This document shows, one piece after another, positions 1 to 6,925 of a stretch of 16,524 bases of DNA. A program made the translations under genes and the position numbers. Each line of letters starts with the position of its first letter. Position 1 is the first letter of the stretch. The notes beneath the pieces were generated by a model. The model was not told where the DNA came from. It was given only the letters and a program-made list of their open reading frames with translations, and made no database searches. The stretch comes from CAZFQG01 sp964520785 (lineage in GTDB: Bacteria; Planctomycetota; Planctomycetia; Pirellulales; Thermoguttaceae): the NCBI GenBank assembly GCA_964520785.1, contig CAZFQG010000150.1, forward strand, positions 1 to 16,524. The letters run 5' to 3'.

Positions 1-2
1 AG

Positions 3-494
3 ACGACCGGTACGAAGGCCTTTGCGGGCTACACGTACGGTTACAACTCGTCCCTTTTCGCGAAACGGGTTCACGACATCTTGACCGCCATTGCCGCCAT
101 CCGCGCCAAGGCGGCCACCGCGGGCCGCGACGTGGAACTGACCGTCGCCGGATTGGACGGCTCCGGCCACTGGGTCGCCGCCGCGGGGGCCATCGCCGGC
201 GATGCCGTCGACCGGATCGCGATGGACACCGGCGGTTTCAGGTTCGCTTCCGTCAACGCCCTGGATGATGCCGATTTCCTCCCCGGCGCCGTCAAGTACC
301 TCGATCTCCCCGGTCTTTTGGCCCTCCGCTCGCCCCGCGCGATGTGGCTTGCCGGTGAGGGGGCCGAGCCGCCGGTCGTCGCGGCCGCCTACCGCGCCGC
401 GGATTCAGACCGGCTCGTCCCGTGCGACGCCGAGGGGAATAACGCCCGGGATGCGGCCGTGGCGTGGATACTCGAGGATGCCGTGAGAGAATAA
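3..494 (+). CDS. Alpha/beta-hydrolase-like protein, C-terminal part (5' truncated)
   Basis: The reading frame is open from base 3, so the gene starts outside the window; 163 residues are visible. A TTG at 81 is an internal codon, because the coding pattern continues upstream of it (TYGYNSSLFAKRVHDIL). The run WVAAAGAIAGDAVDR, then DTGGFRF, LPGAVKYLDLPGLLAL and a C-terminal WLAGEG match the closing half of the acetylxylan-esterase/prolyl-oligopeptidase-like hydrolases common in planctomycetes. At the usual nucleophile-elbow position the protein reads GLDGSGHW instead of GxSxG, so this domain may be a degenerate second hydrolase domain or may use residues outside the window. The substrate cannot be read from this piece; an ester or carbohydrate role is a family-level guess. 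It ends with TAA and is followed by a gene-free stretch. Confidence 0.7.
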   Translation, partial: TTGTKAFAGYTYGYNSSLFAKRVHDILTAIAAIRAKAATAGRDVELTVAGLDGSGHWVAAAGAIAGDAVDRIAMDTGGFRFASVNALDDADFLPGAVKYLDLPGLLALRSPRAMWLAGEGAEPPVVAAAYRAADSDRLVPCDAEGNNARDAAVAWILEDAVRE

Positions 495-898
495 TCGTGC
501 TGATTCGTGTGAGCGATACCACGACTGATGGTCCGGCTTTTCGTAGGATGTTTGGTTCGCGAAAGGTGTGTAGAGGGCGGCGGTCGCGAACTCCAACCGG
601 TGAGAGAACCTCCGGCCGCAAGGCCCGAGCAGAATGGGCTCATGGTTTGGGGGAGAACAGTCGCGAAGCGAGGTTACGCGATTGAGGACCCAATCTGCTC
701 GGGGACGACCCGCTTCAAGAGGTCGTCAGCGGACCCGGCTGACCGCGCCAATCTTGAAATCAGCAACGGTTTCGATTGCCGTATCCCTCGGAAGAACGAC
801 CGGAAGTGAAAGGGGGAATGCAGGGATTCGGCGAAGGTGGAGGCAGCCGCTTCGGCCACCGTGAACTCGATCTTCAAAACAGGCGGCACCCGCGGAAC
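495..898. other. Gene-free stretch between two converging genes
   Basis: This stretch lies between the hydrolase (plus) and the acidic protein gene (minus), whose 3' ends face each other. I see no credible gene: the open frames are short, Arg/Ser/Pro-rich and lack a ribosome binding site. The only clear structure is the pair of overlapping hairpins at 704-743, listed separately. A shorter hairpin GCCG-CTT-CGGC sits at 846-856, about 45 bases past the minus-strand stop, without a T-run. Confidence 0.6.
704..743. other. Two overlapping perfect inverted repeats
   Basis: GACGACC (704-710) pairs with GGTCGTC (721-727) across a 10-base loop. GTCAGC (725-730) pairs with GCTGAC (738-743) across a 7-base loop. 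The two stems share GTC at 725-727, so they cannot both form completely. Neither is followed by a T-run on either strand. They lie between the ends of two converging genes, so a bidirectional terminator without a U-tract or an RNA-stability element is possible; the role is inferred. Confidence 0.4.
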
Positions 899-2335
899 TT
901 ATTTTTCGTCCACGTCTTCATCCATCCGCCGGAAATCGGCGGGCGTTTGATCCGGGTTCGGCCCGCGATCCTCCGGCCACTCGTCCGAATCGCTTTCATC
1001 CGCCGACGCATCGTCTTCACGGATCGTGCCACCGTCGACCGTCGGCGTATCTTTCGTCGCGGCCGCCGCGGCGTGGTCGGCCGTTTGATGGGATTCCGCA
1101 TACGCTGCCCAGAGCCGGGCAATCCTGGCGTCGGCCGTGCTATCCTTCGTGTCACCGTCGGCTTCTTCCGGGAAATCTTCGCCGTCTCCTCCCGCGGACC
1201 GCTCGGCGTCCTCGTCGATTACGACGCGCGTTCCGCCAATGTACTCGAACATCCCGCGGTCATAGCCGTAGTACTCCGGATAGTAGTAGCACGCATCCGT
1301 CTCGCGGGGCGCCTCGGTCGTCTCGGCGTCGTTCTCGTCCGGGGGGTTCGCCGGTTCGTTGGAGGCGTCCTCGTCGTGCTCGGTTCGCTCCGCGGCATCA
1401 TCCTCGGAACCGGTCTCTTCAGAGGAATCCGGTTTGATCGCTACGGCGTAAGCATCGGGATAGAGTTCGTCGTACCGGTCGGCGTCGGCCCTCTCGTAGT
1501 AATCGGACTCATACTGGTAGTCGTAGTGAAGCCAGTCGTGCGTCAACTCCTCCGAGACCTCGTAGGAGTCTTCTTGCTCTTCCCGCGGAGGGTCGACTTC
1601 GCCGTCATCGATTTCGTCCACTTCGATCGGGTCCGTCTCTTCCATGTCCTCCTCGACGATCACCCAGGCGGTTCCTTCAAAATCGTCCTCCGGTTCGGCG
1701 GCATCCAGAAGCCTTAGCGCTTCTTCCAGGGACTCTTCGTCTTCAAGGATGAACGGACTTGAAGGGTAATCCTCCTCGGTCGCGTCCATCGCCGAGAGCG
1801 CGGCCTCCAGGCAAGACTCATCCTCCAAAACCAGCATTCCGATAATCCCGCCCTCCTCCAACGACGCCTCTTCCTCTTCGTACGCGTCCGCCTCCAGGAT
1901 GTCCGTTTCTTCCTCGTCATCCCATTCGGCACTGGAACCAGGGCGGCCCTCGTCCATATAGGCGTCGACGGCGTAACGCGAGGCGGGGTCGACATAGTGG
2001 AAATCGCGGGCGCGGTCAAAGGAATCCTCGGTGACGGCGGGACAACCGGTCCGCGGCTCGGAGTACTCGATGGACATTCGGGCTTCCAGCGTCGATTTGC
2101 TCCAAGGAGCCGGGAGCCGCGTATCCGCCTTGGTCGCGGAGGGCGCGTAAAGCTCCATCGAACCCATATCCAGCAATAGACTCGCGGAATCGGGAGTCTC
2201 GGCCGAACGCGGTCCGTTGAAAACGAAAAGGTTCCACTCCGCCGCGGCAAGGACTCCTTCCGGGATTCCGCCCGCCGCCGCGCAGCCGAACCACGCGAGC
2301 AGAGTGAACTTCGCGAACAGTTCTTGTAGATTCAT
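899..2335 (-). CDS. Secreted, highly acidic, Tyr-rich protein of unknown function
   Basis: The protein has 478 residues. The start at 2335 is chosen because GGAGG lies five bases upstream and a signal peptide follows directly; the longer frame upstream to 2461 lacks both. Residues 1-32 look like a signal peptide (hydrophobic core near 10-31, likely cut after LAAA), so export is expected. Residues 130-345 are dominated by Glu and Asp. Within them is a degenerate tandem repeat of about 27 residues: LEDESCLEAALSAMDATEED near 170-189 and LEDEESLEEALRLLDAAEPE near 197-216. Two Tyr clusters stand out, near 270-297 (YDYQYESDYY) and 349-358 (CYYYPEYYGY). The C-terminal third is again acidic and low in complexity. 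I recognise no catalytic motif or named domain. A cation-binding or matrix/envelope role is suggested only by the composition. It is monocistronic with a long upstream region. Confidence 0.75.
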   Translation of the reverse strand: MNLQELFAKFTLLAWFGCAAAGGIPEGVLAAAEWNLFVFNGPRSAETPDSASLLLDMGSMELYAPSATKADTRLPAPWSKSTLEARMSIEYSEPRTGCPAVTEDSFDRARDFHYVDPASRYAVDAYMDEGRPGSSAEWDDEEETDILEADAYEEEEASLEEGGIIGMLVLEDESCLEAALSAMDATEEDYPSSPFILEDEESLEEALRLLDAAEPEDDFEGTAWVIVEEDMEETDPIEVDEIDDGEVDPPREEQEDSYEVSEELTHDWLHYDYQYESDYYERADADRYDELYPDAYAVAIKPDSSEETGSEDDAAERTEHDEDASNEPANPPDENDAETTEAPRETDACYYYPEYYGYDRGMFEYIGGTRVVIDEDAERSAGGDGEDFPEEADGDTKDSTADARIARLWAAYAESHQTADHAAAAATKDTPTVDGGTIREDDASADESDSDEWPEDRGPNPDQTPADFRRMDEDVDEK

Positions 2336-2340
2336 GAATT

Positions 2341-2345
2341 CCTCC
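2341..2345 (-). promoter_or_regulatory. Ribosome binding site of the acidic protein gene
   Basis: Read on the minus strand this is GGAGG, five bases before the ATG at 2335. It fixes the start codon and rejects the in-frame extension to 2461. Confidence 0.75.
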
Positions 2346-2467
2346 GTGTGTACTCGTGTCAACTGAGAATCCTGAAAGGTCTCATATGGATGGGGGGACA
2401 TCGCCGCGACTCTCGTATTCGTCGCAGCAAACAGGTTGTCGTCCCGTGGTCGGATCGGCACGGGGAA

Positions 2468-2490
2468 GCGTCCGCTGAAACATCGGACGC
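2468..2490. other. Perfect 7-bp hairpin followed by T-rich stretch
   Basis: GCGTCCG (2468-2474) pairs with CGGACGC (2484-2490) around the loop CTGAAACAT. On the plus strand two T-runs follow at 2500-2504 and 2507-2511, giving a terminator-like layout, but no plus-strand gene lies upstream. On the minus strand it would sit about 130-155 bases before the acidic protein start, possibly in its leader. The role is open: terminator, operator or leader structure. Confidence 0.4.
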
Positions 2491-2607
2491 ATCGTTGACT
2501 TTTTCCTTTTTGCCTCGGTAATCCGCTCGGCTGAAAAACCAGCGTGTCGTCGAGGCTTCGTCTGAAAACGAGTAGAAGCTGTTGCTGAAAAGGCGTATCG
2601 GTTGAAA
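2474..2607. repeat. Five short CTGAAA-type repeats
   Basis: GCTGAAA occurs at 2474-2480, 2530-2536 and 2584-2590, TCTGAAA at 2561-2567 and GTTGAAA at 2601-2607. Spacing shrinks along the series (56, 31, 23 and 17 bases). They lie 139-272 bases upstream of the acidic protein start, where regulator binding sites would be plausible. The word is short, so chance is possible. Confidence 0.3.
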
Positions 2608-2903
2608 AGAAATGTAACCATTAGACAAGACGGGCATTTTCACGAGTCTGGATAGAATGCACAAAATAAAGATGCTGCGGATTTCTCCGTTCAATGGTAA
2701 TCTTTGTCGATTTCTCGGCCCGCGGTCGAACTCATATAGCAATTGGAGCAGTTGGAACCCGCGCAACGTTGAAGCTGCGAAAACCTCGCCGGGTGTAGGG
2801 ATTGGCGCAATAGGAAGGAAAGGAACGTGCCAATGAAGTCGTTGGCCCAAGCAAGTGCTCCAAGCATCCATCGCTCATCGCAAAGCAACACGGCATCCTC
2901 GGC

Positions 2904-2933
2904 TTGACTTCGGTCGCCGTTCCGGGCTAGAAT
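2904..2933 (+). promoter_or_regulatory. Sigma70-type promoter for the acyltransferase-glycosyltransferase pair
   Basis: TTGACT at 2904-2909 and TAGAAT at 2928-2933 each match five of six consensus positions, with an 18-base spacer. Transcription would start near 2940, giving a leader of roughly 125 bases before the ATG at 3065. Confidence 0.65.
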
Positions 2934-3064
2934 CCGCCCTGAAACAAGCTAAGCAAAACGCGAGAACCTTGCGGGCAAGTCAACATTCCGCGTGGAGCGC
3001 GTCGGAACTACACCCATTGTGCATACGGCGCCTTCGAATCCAGATTCTTCGGGAAACCAACTTG

Positions 3065-4192
3065 ATGTCCACATTGAAGGTCGAACTGGTCACAACTAAG
3101 CGGCAACGGAAGCAATTCTTGCTTTATCCGTGGACGGTCTACCGCGATAATCCCCATTGGATTCCTCCACTGTTGAGCGACCAGAAGGAACTGGTCGGCT
3201 TCAAGAGCCATCCCTTCTACGCGGAAAACGAAGGTGCCGCCTTCCTTGCCACCCGCGACGGAGAGCCGTGCGGTCGGATTCTCGCGATCGTAAACAATGC
3301 GCACAACGAACGCTTCAACGAGCGGAGGGGCTTCTTCGGGTTCTTCGAATGCGAAAACAATCAGGAGACCGCAAACGGCCTCTTCGACGCGGCCCGTCGG
3401 TGGTTGGGGGAGCGGGATATCCACTTACTGCGCGGTCCGCTGAACCCTTCCGGCAACTATACACTGGGGTTGCTTCTGGACCATTTCGACATGGCGCCGA
3501 CCTTCATGATGACGTATAACCCCATGTACTACAAGGACTTAATCGAGAACTACGGTTTCGAGAAGGCCCAAGACATGTACGCCTATTGGGGTAGTATCGA
3601 TATGCTTCCGTCGATCAATAAGAAGCTGCAGCCGATCGCCGACCAGGTCGCCGAAAGGTATAACGTGCGCATCCGCCCGATCGACAAACGCCATTTTTCC
3701 GAAGACGTTCGCGTTTTCCTGGACGTTTATAACCGATCGTGCGTGAATATGTGGGGATTCGTACCGATGAGTGAAGCCGAGGTCGACCACACGGCCAAAG
3801 GACTCAAGCATCTGATCGTTCCGGAGTTGGCCTATGGAGCGGAGGTCGACGGCCGAGTCATCGGGGCCGTGTTCGGGCTTCTGGACTACAACCCCCGAAT
3901 CAAAGCGATCAATGGTCGGCTCTTCCCCTTCGGTTTCATTCGCTTGCTTTCGTTCAAAAAGAAAATCAAGAAAATACGTGTCATAAGCACTAACGTACTT
4001 CCCGAGTTCCAGTTGTTGGGAATCGGGATGGTCCTTGTCGGGGCCATGGTTCCACAGGCCCTGAAATGGGGTCTCGAGGAAGCCGAGTTTTCCTGGGTGA
4101 TGGAATCCAATTCTCTCTCGCGCGGCGCCCTGGAGAAGGGTGGAGCAATCCGGCGTCAAAGCTATCGGATTTATGATTACGAAGGTAAATAG
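3065..4192 (+). CDS. GNAT-fold acyltransferase-like protein (YghO-like)
   Basis: The 375-residue product starts MSTLKVELV; the in-frame extension to 2855 runs through the promoter and is not credible. The N-terminal half has the conserved layout of the YghO-like family: PWTVYRDNPHWIPPL near 22-36, an FYAENEGAAFLA block, then LLRGPLNPSGNYTLGLL near 121-137 and MTYNPMYY near 149-156. The C-terminal half carries a GNAT-like acyl-CoA-binding motif (VLPEFQLLGIG near 311-321) and ends WVMESNSLSRGALEKGG, as in N-acyltransferase-fold proteins. No signal peptide or membrane segment is visible, so it should be cytoplasmic. The reaction is not known for this family; acyl transfer is inferred from the fold. 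Its last 20 bases overlap the glycosyltransferase gene, which implies coupled expression and perhaps a shared cell-envelope or lipid pathway. Confidence 0.75.
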   Translation: MSTLKVELVTTKRQRKQFLLYPWTVYRDNPHWIPPLLSDQKELVGFKSHPFYAENEGAAFLATRDGEPCGRILAIVNNAHNERFNERRGFFGFFECENNQETANGLFDAARRWLGERDIHLLRGPLNPSGNYTLGLLLDHFDMAPTFMMTYNPMYYKDLIENYGFEKAQDMYAYWGSIDMLPSINKKLQPIADQVAERYNVRIRPIDKRHFSEDVRVFLDVYNRSCVNMWGFVPMSEAEVDHTAKGLKHLIVPELAYGAEVDGRVIGAVFGLLDYNPRIKAINGRLFPFGFIRLLSFKKKIKKIRVISTNVLPEFQLLGIGMVLVGAMVPQALKWGLEEAEFSWVMESNSLSRGALEKGGAIRRQSYRIYDYEGK

Positions 4193-5606
4193 TCTCCTAT
4201 CAAACCGCTTTGTGCTCCTGACGGTGCTTTTCTCGGCCGCATTGGCGGCGCGTATCTTCGTGGTGTTTCTCTTGGATACGTCTGGGACCGGGCCGCTCAC
4301 GTACGAACATGGAGAAATCGCCAGAAACTTGTTGGCCGGGCGCGGGTTTTCGGTTGCGTACCTGGGAGGGGAGGGTCCGACTTCACAGCAGGCGCCGTTT
4401 TATCCGTTTTTCTTGGCGGGAATCTTCTATTTCTTTGGCATAGGAACCCATGCCTCGCTGCTGGCCGCGCAGTTGATTCAGTGCATTGCCGGGACGCTTC
4501 TCGTGGCGGCCATCTTCGTACTTGCTGGAGGCCTATTCCCCGGTCGTCCGAGCATCGCCTGGACCGCGGCCCTGATCGCCGCTTTTTTTCCGACACACCT
4601 CTATATGGTGACGCATCTCCAAGTCGTCGTGTGGGTTGCGCTGGTGTTCACGATGCTCATGGCCATCGTTACCTCCGCGCGACGGCGCGATACGTGGAGC
4701 GGCGCGATCACGGCGGGGCTGCTTTCCGGGGTAATCCTGTTGATCGAGCCCATCTTCGCCGTGGTACTTCCAGTTTGTGCGGCCGCGTTCTGGCTGGGAG
4801 GCCGGCCCGACTGGAGGAGCCGATTCCGCTTGGGACCGCTCCTTCGCGTGGGCGCCATGGCGGCAGTCGCGGCATGTGTGATTGCCCCTTGGCTGGCAAG
4901 GAATTACGCCGTCCACGGCCGGTTTATCTTCGTAAAGGCCAGTTTTGGATATGCATTCTGGCAAGGGAATAACCCCGCCAGTTGGGGGACGGACAAGGTT
5001 CCTAAGGCGACTGTGGAGACGATCCGGACCGATCACGACGGCAGCCCGGCGGATGTCAACCGCGCACTCTGGCAGGCTCGCCATGAAACGCTCTACATCG
5101 ACCACGTCGTCCTCACCCGGGCTGACTTCCAGCACATGGGAACGCTGAGCGAACCGGAACGTGGCGATTACCTTGGAGCAAGGGCGTGGCAATTCATCCA
5201 ATCCCACCCGGGCCACTATTTCGGACTGTGCGTGCAGCGACTGCGGTTCTTCCTACTTATCGACGAGACGAACCCCAAGGCGGCGAACGCGATATACCGA
5301 TTCTCTACTTTCGTATGGTTCTCTCTTGCAGTAGGAGGGTTGTGGGTTTCCCGGCGGCATTGGCGACGGCTTTGGCCGACCTATCTCGCGTTCGGGGTAA
5401 TAACGTTGTTTCACGCCTTGACCATCACTTCCGCCCGATTTCGGCTTCCGCTGGAGGGAGTTTCCTTCGTTTGGTGCGGTCTGTTCGTGGATGCCATCTT
5501 GCGACACTTACCGCGCTCAGAGGCGGAGGACCTTGAGAACCAGACCCAAGAGGGGGACAAGGATGCGGAATTTCGGTCCCCCCGCGCGGCAAGGACGGCA
5601 GCATGA
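4173..5606 (+). CDS. GT-C family membrane glycosyltransferase (ArnT/PMT-like)
   Basis: From the ATG at 4173 the product has 477 residues; a GTG at 4140 would add 11 residues lying inside the upstream gene. An N-terminal membrane helix (about 13-35) is followed by an extramembrane loop with YEHGEIARNLLAGRGFS near 44-60, the usual region of the catalytic acid in GT39/ArnT-like enzymes, then QQAPFYPFFLAG near 72-83, their typical aromatic motif. About eight to ten further hydrophobic segments follow, ending before residue 450, and the tail is charged. Such enzymes use polyprenyl-phosphate sugars to modify lipids, glycans or proteins on the outer face of the inner membrane. The acceptor cannot be told from sequence. 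It overlaps the acyltransferase gene by 20 bases, so the two are probably one transcript from the promoter at 2904. Confidence 0.8.
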   Translation: MITKVNSLLSNRFVLLTVLFSAALAARIFVVFLLDTSGTGPLTYEHGEIARNLLAGRGFSVAYLGGEGPTSQQAPFYPFFLAGIFYFFGIGTHASLLAAQLIQCIAGTLLVAAIFVLAGGLFPGRPSIAWTAALIAAFFPTHLYMVTHLQVVVWVALVFTMLMAIVTSARRRDTWSGAITAGLLSGVILLIEPIFAVVLPVCAAAFWLGGRPDWRSRFRLGPLLRVGAMAAVAACVIAPWLARNYAVHGRFIFVKASFGYAFWQGNNPASWGTDKVPKATVETIRTDHDGSPADVNRALWQARHETLYIDHVVLTRADFQHMGTLSEPERGDYLGARAWQFIQSHPGHYFGLCVQRLRFFLLIDETNPKAANAIYRFSTFVWFSLAVGGLWVSRRHWRRLWPTYLAFGVITLFHALTITSARFRLPLEGVSFVWCGLFVDAILRHLPRSEAEDLENQTQEGDKDAEFRSPRAARTAA

Positions 5607-5890
5607 TGTTTTTCTGAACCCCCGTTGCCAGGATTCGACAAAGTCGGCCGGCTCTCACCCGCGGCTTCACTGGCACTTCTCGCGATGGCTGCTCTATAAG
5701 TTCTTCACGCGCAGACACTTAGGAAAAAAACGTCCCGCGAATAGCTCACGGTCCTTGCTTGGCATCTTGTTTGCTACAGAGTCGTCTCATCCCGATCTTA
5801 GGCTCTTTTTCCCAGCCCGGGTGACGCCTCGGGCCGTCTTTCGCCCGGCCAAATTGCATTCCTCGAACGGCCTGCCCTGAAGAATCTCCC

Positions 5891-6730
5891 ATGCATGCGT
5901 GCGATCTCGTTGAACTAGCGGGACTTCTCTCTGACTACGGACCCGCTTTGCTCCGTCAAGAGGGAATTGGTTGCGGCTCAGGTCTGAATCAGTACTGGGT
6001 GGCCTCGCGGTGCCGATTGGACCGCTGGGGTCGCTTGATGCGACGGTTCGCGGATGACAAGTCCATTACTTGTGTTCCGAATAATCCCGTCTGGATACGG
6101 TACCACGCCGTTTTCGAGGAAATTCTGATTTCGGAGTTGCTTACGAGGGTTTTCGCGGGGTTGATGACGATTCAGGACCAGCGTCTGAATTCCAATGAGG
6201 TTGCGCCGGTGGCGCGGAGCGTCGTCTTGGGCCACCTCGAGGCGAGGAACCGGCTGATGGGGCTGCTTGCCGGCAAGCACGGCGTGCCGGACCAGACGGC
6301 GGCCGCCATGAATCGGCTTCTCAATCGGGTGGAGCACTGGACGGACGTCTTCCTTGGCAAACTGACCCCTATGAGCGACGTAGCCCATCTGGGGTTTGAC
6401 GAGGACAGGGTCCGCCGGTTCGGAAAATCACTCGGATGCGGTTGCCGGAAGGAGGATCAGGGGGAGCCGGGCAAGGTCCCCCTTGAAGACGGACGTTTCG
6501 CCAGGTGGGACTCGATCCGCGACGAGTTCCGCGACGCTTTTCGGGCGGGCCACTCAGGCATGTCGCCGAATTTCGACCTGAACGAACAAATCGCGGGGGG
6601 CGTTCTTCTATGCTTCTCACCGGAAATGCTCTCACCGAGCGACTGCGCCCGGTCAATCTGGCTCTGCCGGCTGGTCGCCGTGGCCGAAAGCACGCAGGGG
6701 TTGCTGTCGGAGTTGCTGGAGGCGGGTTGA
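5891..6730 (+). CDS. Conserved-looking hypothetical protein
   Basis: This is a 279-residue soluble protein with no signal peptide or membrane segment. I cannot assign a family. It is predicted to be mostly helical. Notable stretches are YWVASRCRLDRWGRLMRRF near 35-53, VFEEILISELLTRVFAGL near 74-91, ARSVVLGHLEARNRLMGLL near 108-126 and LLNRVEHWTDVFLG near 143-156. A Cys pair (CGC, 183-185) occurs once and could be structural or metal-binding. Codon use is consistent with a real gene. The ATG at 5891 has no clear ribosome binding site; a second ATG starts at 5895 in another frame. It lies 284 bases after the glycosyltransferase and 195 bases before the ATPase, which has its own promoter, so co-transcription with the defence-like pair is unlikely. 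Confidence 0.6.
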   Translation: MHACDLVELAGLLSDYGPALLRQEGIGCGSGLNQYWVASRCRLDRWGRLMRRFADDKSITCVPNNPVWIRYHAVFEEILISELLTRVFAGLMTIQDQRLNSNEVAPVARSVVLGHLEARNRLMGLLAGKHGVPDQTAAAMNRLLNRVEHWTDVFLGKLTPMSDVAHLGFDEDRVRRFGKSLGCGCRKEDQGEPGKVPLEDGRFARWDSIRDEFRDAFRAGHSGMSPNFDLNEQIAGGVLLCFSPEMLSPSDCARSIWLCRLVAVAESTQGLLSELLEAG

Positions 6731-6774
6731 GGGGTAGCCTGCTCGCCGGCTCGCCGCCAAACCGCGTGCTGTTC

Positions 6775-6804
6775 TTGACGGGCAGGCCGTGCTTCGGCTA
6801 AGCT
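6775..6804 (+). promoter_or_regulatory. Candidate promoter for the ATPase-TOPRIM pair
   Basis: TTGACG at 6775-6780 is followed after 18 bases by TAAGCT at 6799-6804. The -35 box is strong and the -10 box is weak (three of six), though the layout resembles the promoter at 2904. It lies about 120 bases before the ATG at 6926. Confidence 0.45.
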
Positions 6805-6925
6805 GACAACGCCGTCGTCGCGGTATGGGATGCTTCAGAGTGTGTTCGAAGCCCGCGAACGGTTGCCCTACGGCAAAACGGAACGGCTGTGCGCTTTGGC
6901 AAGGCAGGCCAAGAAGGACATAACT

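Larger units (their letters stand above)
2336..3064. other. Long divergent intergenic region
   Basis: These 729 bases separate the divergently transcribed acidic-protein and acyltransferase genes. The reading frames in it, including one on the minus strand from 2871 to 2359, have no coding character or ribosome binding site. It is more AT-rich than its surroundings. It holds the hairpin at 2468-2490, five copies of a CTGAAA-like word (2474-2607), a loose inverted repeat ATTGGC (2801-2806) / GCCAAT (2829-2834), and the promoter at 2904-2933. Confidence 0.6.

Noticed and set aside
776..1717. A 313-codon plus-strand open frame rich in Val, Arg and Gly
   Set aside because: It is antisense to the acidic protein gene; the GAX-rich codons of that gene create an open VVV/RRR-type frame on the other strand.
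2359..2871. A 170-codon open frame on the minus strand upstream of the acidic protein
   Set aside because: It crosses the hairpin and the repeat cluster, has no ribosome binding site and no domain-like pattern; it looks like non-coding DNA that happens to be open.
2855..3064. N-terminal extension of the acyltransferase gene
   Set aside because: It would run through a well-formed promoter (2904-2933), and the family-like sequence begins only at the ATG at 3065.
5491..5880. A 129-codon plus-strand frame before the 279-residue gene
   Set aside because: Arg/Ser/Pro-rich with no start signal; half of it overlaps the glycosyltransferase 3' end in another frame.
6830..6925. N-terminal extension of the ATPase
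   Set aside because: The family starts directly with the MIERLYVDNYRSL-type strand, and a ribosome binding site precedes the ATG at 6926.
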